A DNA stretch of 37,864 nucleotides, from NCBI GenBank assembly GCA_945871085.1, contig CAMBVX010000021.1:1-37864 (forward strand). The letters are read 5' to 3'. A model generated the notes under the pieces. It worked only from the letters and a program-made list of their open reading frames with translations, ran no database searches and was not told the origin of the DNA. The DNA comes from Opitutus sp. GAS368. GTDB taxonomy: Bacteria > Verrucomicrobiota > Verrucomicrobiia > Opitutales > Opitutaceae. Positions 1 through 7,599 of the stretch are shown here, piece after piece; positions within the stretch are counted from its first letter, which is position 1, and each line of letters opens with the position of its first letter. The position numbers and the translations under genes are program-made.

Positions 1-344
1 TTGCGAAAAATCACTTCATCGTCGGTGATTTTTTCCACGTAGTCCGGGTTGATCGGCACCTTGCCGCCCCCGCCGGGCGCATCGATGACGTATTGGGGCA
101 CCGCGTAGCCGGTCGTGTGACCGCGCAGCGACCGAATAATCTCCACGCCCTTCCGGACATCGACCTTGAAGTGCGCCCCTCCCGTAATGAGGTCCATCTG
201 GTCAATATAGTAGGGCCGCACGCGCATCCGCAGCAGCCGGTGGACGAGCGCCTGCATCACCTCGGCATCGTCGTTCACGCCCGCCAACAGGACGCTCTGA
301 TTACCCAAGGGCACGCCGGCAAACGAGAGCCGTTCACACGCCGC
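1..344 (-). pseudogene. kamA: Lysine 2,3-aminomutase, 5'-truncated C-terminal fragment
   Basis: The minus-strand frame entering from the left window edge reads as the C-terminal third of a KamA-type lysine 2,3-aminomutase, a radical-SAM/PLP enzyme that interconverts L-lysine and beta-lysine. Visible family blocks, in order, are GVPLGNQSVLLAGVND, RVRPYYIDQMDL, RGHTTGYAVPQYVID and APGGGGK. The lysine of the last block (codon 60-62) is the position that binds PLP in characterised KamA. Similarity stops abruptly at the ACERLSFAG block (about position 344), and a stop codon lies a few codons further upstream in the same frame. The N-terminal two thirds, with the CxxxCxxC radical-SAM cluster, are therefore absent. 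The last few dozen residues lie outside the window. Without the cluster it cannot act as an aminomutase, so I call it a truncated remnant. Family assignment is secure; whether the break is biological or an assembly junction is not known. Confidence 0.82.
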
Positions 345-540
345 AAAAGGAGCGCCGCTGATCTTCGATTACCTCGACGAGACCCACGCCGTCACTCAGG
401 CAATGTTTCGGCGGCGACTGGCCGGCTACAAAGAGCTGGGATACCGCATCGAAATGCCAACGGCCGACACTTTCCCGATTCTGGCCGCCATGGAAGTAGA
501 CCCGTCGAATCCGAAAATTTCCTACGAGGCCGCGAGCGAT
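343..540 (+). pseudogene. Unrecognised coding remnant abutting the kamA break
   Basis: Starting where kamA similarity stops, the plus strand has a frame with normal protein-like composition, including PLIFDYLDETHAVTQAMF and ELGYRIEMPTADTFPIL, up to about DPSNPKISYEA. After that the frame becomes Arg/Cys-rich and reads like non-coding DNA antisense to the receptor gene. I do not recognise the family. No start codon with a ribosome-binding site precedes it, and its N-terminus would lie inside the kamA fragment, so it looks like the 3' or internal piece of a gene joined to kamA by a deletion or rearrangement. It may simply be an open frame by chance, but the composition argues against that. Confidence 0.35.
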
Positions 541-681
541 TGTCGCGGGCGATTGCGGCGTTGCCGCCGCCACCTTGGCTTCGGCTCCATTGTGAGCCGA
601 AACGACACGATGCGCGACTCGCGCCATGCTCCGGCATCGTCATGGAAGGAAAGCGAAGAGTGCGCAGGAAGCGTTCGGTCT
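541..681. other. Intergenic, 3' side of receptor gene
   Basis: No gene is supported here. Apart from the hairpin at 580-601, the stretch contains no recognisable element. With the fragments to its left it forms a gene-poor margin about 340 bases long. Confidence 0.5.
580..601 (-). terminator. Perfect 8-bp hairpin downstream of the receptor gene
   Basis: TTCGGCTC (580-587) and GAGCCGAA (594-601) form a perfect 8-bp stem with a 6-base loop, about 80 bases past the stop codon of the minus-strand TonB-dependent receptor. There is no T-run after the stem in the minus-strand direction, so it is only a candidate terminator or mRNA 3'-end stabilising structure. Confidence 0.3.
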
Positions 682-3552
682 CTAGAATCCCACCTTGGTC
701 GTCAGCACGAGTTGGCGCGGGGACTGGAAGCGATAGTTCACGATGCCGCCGGTGGCGCTGACGCGGAGCGGGAGAATCTTGGTTTGGTCGAGGGCGTTGT
801 TGATGTTCAGCTGCACGCTCCAGTTGGCGCGCTGGCCGATCCACCGGGCGGGGCGGATGTAGCGGAGATGAAGATCGAGGAGCGTGTTGTCGCGGCCGAA
901 CTGCACGCGGGCGGGAGTCGTCGCGGTGGCGGGGCGGTAGTCGGCCACCTGGCCGTCTTGGTGGCGCACGCCCGCGCCGGCGGCCACGCCCGCGAGCGGG
1001 CCGTCGCGAAACGAGTAGTTGGTGCGCACGCTGAACTTGAACGGCACCTGCCCGCGCGGGCGCTGGCCCTCAGCGAGCGTATACATCGAGAGGATCTGGT
1101 CCTCGATCGAGCGGAGGCCCTTGCCGACGGTGTCGATGACGTTCGAGCCGTCGTCGGCCACGGGGGCGAGGCGGCCGGAGCCGTCGAGGAGCACGCGGTC
1201 GTGCTGCCCCCAGAAATCGCGGTAGGTGGCGTAGTAGGTCTTCGCCTCCTCGCCGAGTTGGGTGTCCTCGGATTTGCTTTGCGTGAGGTTGAAATAGAAC
1301 CGCCAGTTTTTCGTGGGGTTGGCGATGGCCTCGAGCTCGTAGCCCTTGGTGACGGAGTTGAACGTGAAGCCGTTGGCGGCGGGCACGAGGTCGATGGCCG
1401 GGCGTCCGTCGGGCGCGCGGATGCCGGCGGCGCCGAGCGCGGCCCAGATGCTCTTGTAAACCTGCTCGGGGCCGAGGCCGCCGAGCGCGCGGAAGCCCTT
1501 GCTGTCACTGGTTTCAAAATACATGGCGGTGAACAGGAGCCGCTGGCCGAGGTCGAGCTTGAGGCCGAGATCGCGGCTGCGGCCGACGGGGTTGGGCGCG
1601 TTGCCGGTGGCGGTGAAGCCGGACGGCGCGACGGCGAACGAGCCGGCTTGGTTGAATGTGAGGCCGAGCCAGCGCGTGACGCGGAGGAGCGCGCTGGTGG
1701 TCTGGTTGCGCCCCTCATCAAGTGTCATGGTCCGGCCGCGCGTGGCGATGTAGGGGCCGAGCGCGAAGCCGCCGGTGGCCGGTGCGCGCGTGTTGATGGG
1801 CGAGAGCCACGAGTGCTGGCGGTCCGCGCGCACGCCGACGACGGTCACGAGCCGCTCGTGCCACCAGTGGCTCTGGAGCACGGCCATCGCGGAATCGAGG
1901 CGCGCGCGGTTGTCGCTCGGCGCCGGGGCAAACACCTCGAAGCGCGCGCCGACGCGGCGACCCGAGATCGCCTCGGTGAGATCGGGCGATACGAAGCGCC
2001 GCCAGTCGCCGGCGACGATGCGATCGGGCGCGCCCGCGAGATCGACGTAGGTGCGGAAGCGGACGGCGTTGGTGAGGTTTTCCGGGGACGCGGCGGAATA
2101 CGGGTTCTGCGCAACGAAGAGCCGCTCCTGCAACAACCCGGTGCGCGACCAGTCGGTTTCCCACAGCCCGGCGACTGCGTGGCGCCCGAGGCGCGGGCCG
2201 AAGTCCCGCGTCCAGCTAATCGTGCCGCGCAACGAGCGGGCTTGATCGACGGCGCGCGTGCGCTGGATGAAACCCTCGACGTAGGGGCGGCCGGCGTTGG
2301 GGTTGGGGCGGCCGTCGGCGAGCGTGGGATTGGGATCGGCCCAGAGTTGCATCATCTGCTGGCCGTTGATCGCGGTGCGCGGCGCGCTTTGGACGTTGGC
2401 GGCGAGCTCGGCATCGAGGCCGCGCGCGAAGGAGTGGGCGACGAAGAGCGAGCTGCGCGTGTATTTCGCCTCCTGCGGAAACGGCCGGCCGGCGCCGAGC
2501 GAGGTCTTCTTCGGCAGCAGCGCGAAATCGGTGAGGTAAGGCAGGACGCCCACGCCGGGCACGGCGGCCTGCGGCTGCGAGCGTGTGCGGTTGCGCATGT
2601 TCCAGGCGACGCCGGTGTCGGTGTCCACGGCGAGGTAGTCGGCGGCGCCGTAGGAAATGACGCCCGCAGCAGCGTCGGCGACAGCGGAGAGGCGTTTGCC
2701 CGCAGCCGCCCAGATTGTGTAGCCGTCGGTGGCGCCGGCGGGCGTGCCGTTGGACTTGTCGACCTCGCCGTATTCGAATTGCGCGTCCACGACCGTGCGC
2801 GGCCCGGCGCGAAACTGCGCGGCGAGGTAGATGCGGTCCTGCTCGTCGTATTCGTTGTAGCGCCAGGTGCCGCCGTGATCACGCACGGCGGCGACGCGCA
2901 GCGCGAGGCGATCGCGGAGAAGCACGCGGTTGTAGTCGAGCGTCGCGCGCAGGCCGCGGTGCGAGCGCGCGGCGAGTGCGGCGTGGCCGAAGGTGGTGCC
3001 GACGCTCGCGCGGTTGGGCGAGAGGTTGATGACGCCGCCCGGCGAGCCGAAGCCGAAGAGGATGGAGTTGGGCCCGCGCGATTGGTCGAGCCGGCCGGTG
3101 TTGTAAAGATCGAGGCGGAGGCTGCTCGGAAAGTAGTTCACCGCGGCCGTCGCGGGCAGGCCGCGCACGCGGATTGACGCGGCGTCTTCGGTGAACGTGG
3201 CGATGTTGGCCTCTTGATAGAGAATCTCGGCGCTCGGCATGTAGACGACCAGCTCCTCGACGCTGCGCAGGCCGACGTCCTCGATGAACTCGGCCGTGAA
3301 CGCCGAGACCGGCGCCGCGAGATCGGCGAGGCTGGTGTTGAGGCGCGATCCGGAGAGGCTGTTCTGCGCGAGGTAACCGGTGTCGCCTTCGGTGGTGACG
3401 GTAAACGGGCTGAGGACGACGGGCGGCGCAGCGGGCGGGGTGGTGGCGGGCGGGGGCGGGAGCGACTGCGCGGGGAGCGTCGCGGTGCCGGCGAGCGCCG
3501 CGGCAATTCCGCAAGTGCGCAGCCGTCGGTGAAGCGATGGGCTCGATTTCAT
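682..3552 (-). CDS. TonB-dependent outer-membrane receptor (1 of 3)
   Basis: This encodes a 956-residue TonB-dependent receptor that should bind and import a ligand across the outer membrane. Residues 1-30 are a signal peptide ending near PAQS. A proline-rich linker (32-44) and the segment VVLSPFTV (45-52), typical of Opitutaceae receptors, come next. The plug domain runs to about residue 200, with SIRVRGLPATAAVNYF and GPNSILFGFGSPGGVINL as recognisable plug blocks. The remainder is a 22-strand-type barrel ending in the usual C-terminal aromatic (KVGF). There is no N-terminal carboxypeptidase-like domain, unlike the second receptor. It lies 46 bases downstream of the regulator gene on the same strand, so it is probably co-transcribed with it and under the operator at 4751-4773. 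The ligand is unknown; sulfatases and sugar enzymes on the other strand suggest a carbohydrate conjugate. Confidence 0.93.
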   Translation of the reverse strand: MKSSPSLHRRLRTCGIAAALAGTATLPAQSLPPPPATTPPAAPPVVLSPFTVTTEGDTGYLAQNSLSGSRLNTSLADLAAPVSAFTAEFIEDVGLRSVEELVVYMPSAEILYQEANIATFTEDAASIRVRGLPATAAVNYFPSSLRLDLYNTGRLDQSRGPNSILFGFGSPGGVINLSPNRASVGTTFGHAALAARSHRGLRATLDYNRVLLRDRLALRVAAVRDHGGTWRYNEYDEQDRIYLAAQFRAGPRTVVDAQFEYGEVDKSNGTPAGATDGYTIWAAAGKRLSAVADAAAGVISYGAADYLAVDTDTGVAWNMRNRTRSQPQAAVPGVGVLPYLTDFALLPKKTSLGAGRPFPQEAKYTRSSLFVAHSFARGLDAELAANVQSAPRTAINGQQMMQLWADPNPTLADGRPNPNAGRPYVEGFIQRTRAVDQARSLRGTISWTRDFGPRLGRHAVAGLWETDWSRTGLLQERLFVAQNPYSAASPENLTNAVRFRTYVDLAGAPDRIVAGDWRRFVSPDLTEAISGRRVGARFEVFAPAPSDNRARLDSAMAVLQSHWWHERLVTVVGVRADRQHSWLSPINTRAPATGGFALGPYIATRGRTMTLDEGRNQTTSALLRVTRWLGLTFNQAGSFAVAPSGFTATGNAPNPVGRSRDLGLKLDLGQRLLFTAMYFETSDSKGFRALGGLGPEQVYKSIWAALGAAGIRAPDGRPAIDLVPAANGFTFNSVTKGYELEAIANPTKNWRFYFNLTQSKSEDTQLGEEAKTYYATYRDFWGQHDRVLLDGSGRLAPVADDGSNVIDTVGKGLRSIEDQILSMYTLAEGQRPRGQVPFKFSVRTNYSFRDGPLAGVAAGAGVRHQDGQVADYRPATATTPARVQFGRDNTLLDLHLRYIRPARWIGQRANWSVQLNINNALDQTKILPLRVSATGGIVNYRFQSPRQLVLTTKVGF

Positions 3553-3598
3553 GACGGGTGGGGTAAGGGAATCTCAGCGACGCGGGTTCGCGCGCTGG

Positions 3599-4708
3599 CT
3601 AGGTGGTGGTGCCGTTGGCGAGCTTCGCCTCGATGGTGCGTTGCGCGGGCGCGTCGGGGCCGAGGGCCTCCACCGCGAGCCGGCCCATCGCGCGGAAATC
3701 GTGCCGCAGGTGCGTGATGCCGGCGCGCGCGGCGAAATCCGTGCCCATGGTCGAGAGGATGCCGATGCGCTCCGGGCACTTGAGGCCCGCCTCGCGCGCG
3801 GCCGAGGCGAGAAAGAGCGCAACGTTGTCCTCCGGGCAGACGAATGCGGTGCGGCGGGTCTCGCGGCGCAGGCCGTCGAGCAGCGCCGCGCGCTCCGCGG
3901 CGCTCGACGCTTGGGCGGGCCGGGCGAGGCGCGCGCGGCAGCCGGCCTCGTCGGCGGCGGCCTCGAGTGCCGCCAGCGACTCGGCCACCGCCGGATCGCC
4001 CGCGAACGGTAGCACGGGCACGATGCGCTCGAAGCCGCGCGCGAGCAGGTGCGTGAGGGCCATCAGCGAGCTGCGCCGGAAATCGGCGCGGATGTTGGCG
4101 AAGCCCGGCAGGCGGCATGTGCGGTAGAGCACGGCGGCGGGCTGCAGGCGCTCGCCGAAGACGCGCAGCGCGTCGTCGCTCCACACGTGGTCGAGCACGA
4201 ACCCGCCCGCGGAACCGCCGTGCCGGTCGAGAAAGCCGCCAAGGATCAGGCGCTGCTGCGCGGCGCTGGCAAACACGGGCGCGCTCGCCGTCTCGGGATG
4301 GTTCACCAGCAAATCGTCGTGCCAGAGCAGCATCGTGCGATGGAGCGAGCCGCACTGTGCGCTCACGCCCTCGAGCAACTCGCGGTATTGCTCGCTGGCG
4401 AGCTCGAGCCGGCGCGTGAGGCACGCGACGGGCTTGGGCCGGTCGAGCAGCGCGCGCGCCGCCGCCGGGTAGTAGCGGCCGCTCGTCGGATGCTGCCAAA
4501 TCACGCCCTCGGTCGCGAGCCGGTGCAGCAGGCGATAGACCGTTGTGTTGGCCACGCCAAGGCGGTCGCCCATCTCGCGCGTCGTCGGCAGCGCGCGATC
4601 CTCCGGCGAGTCGGCGACGAGCCGCGCCACGCGCTCGGCGAGCGTCGCGCCGGGTCTGGCGGGCGCACGCCGGAGGCGGGATTTCGGAGAGGAGCGTGGC
4701 GCAGGCAT
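3599..4708 (-). CDS. GntR-HTH / LacI-type sugar-responsive transcriptional regulator
   Basis: This is a 369-residue regulator. An N-terminal winged helix-turn-helix of GntR type (about residues 35-80, including LPTTREMGDRLGVANTTVY and a wing ending SGRYY) precedes a LacI/periplasmic-binding-protein-like effector domain. The block HLRHDFRAMGRLAVEAL near the C-terminus matches the usual C-terminal helix of that fold. Family members bind a sugar-like effector and repress or activate neighbouring catabolic genes. I chose the ATG at 4708. A TTG at 4774 would extend the frame by 22 residues but lies inside the palindromic operator, and the added residues are low-complexity. The gene is divergent from the large plus-strand block and upstream of a TonB receptor, so it is the only visible candidate for local control of both. 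The effector is unknown. Confidence 0.87.
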   Translation of the reverse strand: MPAPRSSPKSRLRRAPARPGATLAERVARLVADSPEDRALPTTREMGDRLGVANTTVYRLLHRLATEGVIWQHPTSGRYYPAAARALLDRPKPVACLTRRLELASEQYRELLEGVSAQCGSLHRTMLLWHDDLLVNHPETASAPVFASAAQQRLILGGFLDRHGGSAGGFVLDHVWSDDALRVFGERLQPAAVLYRTCRLPGFANIRADFRRSSLMALTHLLARGFERIVPVLPFAGDPAVAESLAALEAAADEAGCRARLARPAQASSAAERAALLDGLRRETRRTAFVCPEDNVALFLASAAREAGLKCPERIGILSTMGTDFAARAGITHLRHDFRAMGRLAVEALGPDAPAQRTIEAKLANGTTT

Positions 4709-4847
4709 GGCGGGTGGGTGCGGCGGATTCCTGCCGGCGATCCCTGCCGATGCAACAAAATTTTTTTGTTGCAAACAAAAGCGCCCATGTTTGCATGAGG
4801 GAACTCCGAGCCGCTGAGTCCCCGCAACGGCGCCTCGTCGTCACCCC
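4709..4847. promoter_or_regulatory. Divergent regulatory region between regulator and plus-strand block
   Basis: These 139 bases separate the two divergent start codons and must hold the promoters for both directions. The centre (about 4750-4800) is strikingly A/T-rich compared with the surrounding GC-rich coding DNA. It contains the operator palindrome plus two further GCAAA/TTTGC half-site-like words (GCAAACAAAA at 4771-4780 and GTTTGCATG at 4789-4797). I cannot assign -35/-10 boxes with confidence. No convincing Shine-Dalgarno precedes either start codon. Confidence 0.6.
4751..4773. promoter_or_regulatory. Operator candidate: perfect 10-bp inverted repeat
   Basis: TGCAACAAAA (4751-4760) and TTTTGTTGCA (4764-4773) are exact reverse complements separated by TTT. 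A palindrome of this size with an A/T centre suits a dimeric GntR/LacI-type repressor. It sits 43 bases upstream of the regulator's ATG and 75 bases upstream of the first plus-strand gene, which suggests autoregulation and control of the divergent block. I saw no second exact copy elsewhere in the window. Confidence 0.65.
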
Positions 4848-6386
4848 ATGCCCACCACAATCAGGATTGGACTGCCGCCGCGCCGCCGCGGCGTCGCGTT
4901 GCTCGCCATGGGGTTGCTGGCGCTGCCGGCGATAGCGGCGGAGGGCATCCGCGCCGGGTTCGCCGAGCGCGACATCACCCCCGCGATCGGGCAGGAGCGG
5001 CCGGGCGGCTACGGAAAGGCGTTCCATCGCAAATTCCACGACGCCTGCAAGGTCCGCGTGGCCGTCTTCGCGGACGGCACGACGACGGTCGCGATCGTGG
5101 GGGTCGATGCGCTCATGCTTTCGCGCGCGGTCGTGCAGGAGGCGCGCGCCGGGATCGCGCGCGCGACGCCCATCGCGGCGGGCGCGGTGCTGATCGCGGC
5201 GTCGCATTCGCACTCTTCGGGGCCGGTCGGCATGGTGCAGCCGGGCGAATACGACGCGGCGCCCACGGACATCCGCCAGCTCGCCTACGAGCATACGGCG
5301 CAGGCCGACGCCGCCTACCTCGCGCGCGTGCGCGACGCAATCATCGACGGCGTTAAGGCGGCGCAGGCGGCGCTCGCGCCGGCGCGGCTCGGCTTTGGTG
5401 TCGGCCACGAGGATCGGGCGGGATTCAACCGCCGCTTCCGCATGAAGAACGGCCAGACGTGGACCAACCCCGGCGCGGCCAATCCCGACATCATTTCCTA
5501 CGCCGGCCCCATCGATCCCGACGTGGGCGTGATCGGCGCGTGGACGCCCGACGGCCGCCTGCTCGGCGTGATCGTGAACCACGCGCTGCATACGAACATC
5601 TCGCCCGACGGCATCTCGGCGAACTGGGTTTTCCACCTCGAGCAGACGATCCAAGGCGCGTTGCAAACGCAGGTGCCGATCGTGTTTCTCGCCGGCGCAT
5701 GCGGCGATGTTTCGAAGCTCGATGCGCTCAGCCGCTACGAGCGTCCGTCGGAAGGCGAATGGATGCGGCTCGTCGGCGGCCGCGTCGGCGCCGAGGCGGT
5801 GAAGGTCTTGCTCGCCATGCATCGCGGTGCGGATGTGCCGCTCGCTGCGCGCAGCAAAGTCTGGGAAATCCCGCGCCGCGCGCCGGCCGCCGCGAGCGTC
5901 GAGCGTGCGCGCCGCGTCGTCGCGGCGGGGAAGCCGTCGGCGAACCCCGCGCTCACCGACTGGACGTTTGCGAAGGAAACGCTGATGGCCGACTTCCTCG
6001 TGCGCACGGCGCCGCGCGTGGAGGTCGAGGTGCAAGCGATCCAGATCGGGCCGGTCGTGTGCCTGACCGATCCCGCGGAGTATTTCGTGGAATACGGCCT
6101 CGAGTTGAAACGCCGCAGCCCGTTTCCGTTCACGTTTCCCGTTGAGCTCGCGAACGGCTGCGTGGGCTACGTGCCGACCGAGGACGCCTTCGGCCCGAAG
6201 GGCGGCGGTTACGAGACGCGCCTCACGTCCTACAGCAACCTCGCGATCGACGCGGGCCGCCAGTTCGCCGAGGCCGGAGTCGAACTCGCGACGGCGCTGA
6301 AACCCGGCCGCGTGCCCGAGCCGCCGCGCGTCGCCCGTCCCGGCGTGCCGTGGGTTTTCGGCAACGTGCCGCCGCAGGTGGATTGA
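4848..6386 (+). CDS. Neutral/alkaline ceramidase-like hydrolase, paralog 1
   Basis: This 512-residue exported protein has the N-terminal fold of neutral/alkaline non-lysosomal ceramidases, zinc amidohydrolases that release fatty acid from ceramide. A signal peptide covers about residues 1-31. The mature protein opens with AGFAERDITP, then shows SHSHSSGP (H120, H122; zinc-binding block), NHALHTNIS (N244-H248), FLAGACGDVS (277-289 region, with Ser289 where true ceramidases carry the nucleophile) and GYVPTEDAFG near the C-terminus. At about 500 residues it is shorter than classical ceramidases (650-780) and lacks their C-terminal immunoglobulin-like domain. Such short proteins are common in planctomycetes and verrucomicrobia, where their substrate is largely unproven, so amide or ester hydrolysis on a glycan or lipid is possible. 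It is the first gene after the operator. A close paralog lies at 16224-17735. Confidence 0.85.
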   Translation: MPTTIRIGLPPRRRGVALLAMGLLALPAIAAEGIRAGFAERDITPAIGQERPGGYGKAFHRKFHDACKVRVAVFADGTTTVAIVGVDALMLSRAVVQEARAGIARATPIAAGAVLIAASHSHSSGPVGMVQPGEYDAAPTDIRQLAYEHTAQADAAYLARVRDAIIDGVKAAQAALAPARLGFGVGHEDRAGFNRRFRMKNGQTWTNPGAANPDIISYAGPIDPDVGVIGAWTPDGRLLGVIVNHALHTNISPDGISANWVFHLEQTIQGALQTQVPIVFLAGACGDVSKLDALSRYERPSEGEWMRLVGGRVGAEAVKVLLAMHRGADVPLAARSKVWEIPRRAPAAASVERARRVVAAGKPSANPALTDWTFAKETLMADFLVRTAPRVEVEVQAIQIGPVVCLTDPAEYFVEYGLELKRRSPFPFTFPVELANGCVGYVPTEDAFGPKGGGYETRLTSYSNLAIDAGRQFAEAGVELATALKPGRVPEPPRVARPGVPWVFGNVPPQVD

Positions 6387-6408
6387 GTCGCGCTGCGATC
6401 CAGACACG

Positions 6409-7599
6409 ATGCCCGCCACCGCCACTCTTGAGCCTGAGGTTGTGCCGCCGCCGGCCGTTGCGCCGGCAGTGGGCCGCCTGCGGTCACTCGACGCCTATCG
6501 CGGCTTCATCATGTTCACGCTCGCCGCGGCGGGCTTTGGCACGGTGCAGATGGCGGCGAAGTTTCCGGACTCGTGGTGGGCCGCCGCGGCCGTCCAGTTC
6601 CGCCACGCGCCGTGGGAATGGGGCGTGTTCTGGGACCTGATCATGCCAGCCTTCATGCTGATGGTCGGCGTGGCGATGCCGTTCTCCTACGCGAAGCGCG
6701 CCGCCGTTGGCGATCCGCCTGCGCGCCAGGTGCGCCACGCGATCGGGCGCGCGGCGCTGCTCGCGCTCCTCGGCACGCTGATGATGACGCAGAACGGCCG
6801 CTTCCTGAATGTCCTCACGCAGATCGGGCTCGGCTACGTGTTCGTTTTCCTGTTGCTCGGCCGCAGTGCGCGCACGCAGCTCGCGTGGATGGGCGGCCTG
6901 CTCGCGGGCTGGTGGCTGCTGTTCTCGTTGTATCCGATTCCCGGCGCCACCTACGACTTCGCCGCGGCGAGTGCGAAGTCGGCCGACGTGCTCGAGGGTT
7001 TCCGCGGGCATTGGAGCCGCAACGTCAGCCTCGCCGCCGACTTCGATCGTTGGTTCCTCAACCTTTTTCCGAACGACAAGCCCTTTGTCGCGCACGTCGG
7101 CAGCACGACGACGCTCAACTTCATCCCCGCGATGGCCAACATGCTGCTCGGCGTGATGGCCGGCCAGGTGCTGATGGGCGCGCGCCCTGCGGCAGAAAAA
7201 CTCCGCTGGCTCGTCGTCGCCGGCGCCGGGTGCCTCGTGATCGGCGTCGTGGCGGGGTTCACCGTGTGCCCGGTCGTAAAGCGCATCTGGACACCGTCAT
7301 TCGCGCTCTGGAGCGGCGGGCTGACGCTGTGGATGCTCGCCGCATTCTACGCCGTGATCGATGTGCGCGGGTGGAACCGCTGGTCGCTCCCACTCGAGAT
7401 TCTCGGGATGAACTCGCTCGCCGTCTATCTGATGACGCTCACGTGGCCCGCGTGGATCACGAAGGCGTTTCGCGCTCAGCTCGGCGCCGACACGTTCACG
7501 GGCGCCTACGGCCCGGTGTGGGAGCACCTCGCGTGGCTCGGCGTCATCTGGCTCGTCGCGTGGTGGCTGTGGCGCCGCAAACTTTTCTTCCGCCTGTGA
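6409..7599 (+). CDS. Membrane acyltransferase, HGSNAT/DUF5009-like
   Basis: This 396-residue polytopic membrane protein has roughly ten hydrophobic segments. It begins with a proline/alanine-rich cytoplasmic tail, then the family hallmark RLRSLDAYRGFIMF (residues 23-36), and FRHAPWEWGVFWDLIMPAF. H66 in the latter aligns with the active-site histidine region of heparan-alpha-glucosaminide N-acetyltransferase (HGSNAT). A second hallmark, LEILGMNSLAVYLM, lies near the C-terminus. Human HGSNAT moves acetyl groups from cytosolic acetyl-CoA to the free amine of terminal glucosamine on the other side of the membrane; bacterial relatives are mostly uncharacterised. The following gene, a sulfatase with SGSH-like features, starts inside its stop codon, suggesting that the two act on the same substrate. 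Family assignment is good; amino-sugar specificity is inference. Confidence 0.82.
   Translation: MPATATLEPEVVPPPAVAPAVGRLRSLDAYRGFIMFTLAAAGFGTVQMAAKFPDSWWAAAAVQFRHAPWEWGVFWDLIMPAFMLMVGVAMPFSYAKRAAVGDPPARQVRHAIGRAALLALLGTLMMTQNGRFLNVLTQIGLGYVFVFLLLGRSARTQLAWMGGLLAGWWLLFSLYPIPGATYDFAAASAKSADVLEGFRGHWSRNVSLAADFDRWFLNLFPNDKPFVAHVGSTTTLNFIPAMANMLLGVMAGQVLMGARPAAEKLRWLVVAGAGCLVIGVVAGFTVCPVVKRIWTPSFALWSGGLTLWMLAAFYAVIDVRGWNRWSLPLEILGMNSLAVYLMTLTWPAWITKAFRAQLGADTFTGAYGPVWEHLAWLGVIWLVAWWLWRRKLFFRL

Noticed and set aside
403-3177. Plus-strand open frame of 924 codons
   Set aside because: Beyond about 540 it is antisense to the TonB-dependent receptor, Arg/Ala/Val-rich and without any family block. Long shadow frames are expected at this GC content.
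4709-4774. TTG start for the regulator at 4774
   Set aside because: The TTG lies inside the operator palindrome and adds 22 residues without family similarity. The ATG at 4708 is simpler.
3549-6425. Minus-strand open frame of 958 codons
   Set aside because: It overlaps both the regulator in another frame and the ceramidase-like gene on the opposite strand, with low-complexity composition; a shadow.
6573-7595. Upstream extension of sulfatase 1
   Set aside because: It would overlap the whole acyltransferase gene in another frame. The GTG at 7596 gives a proper signal peptide and a four-base overlap.
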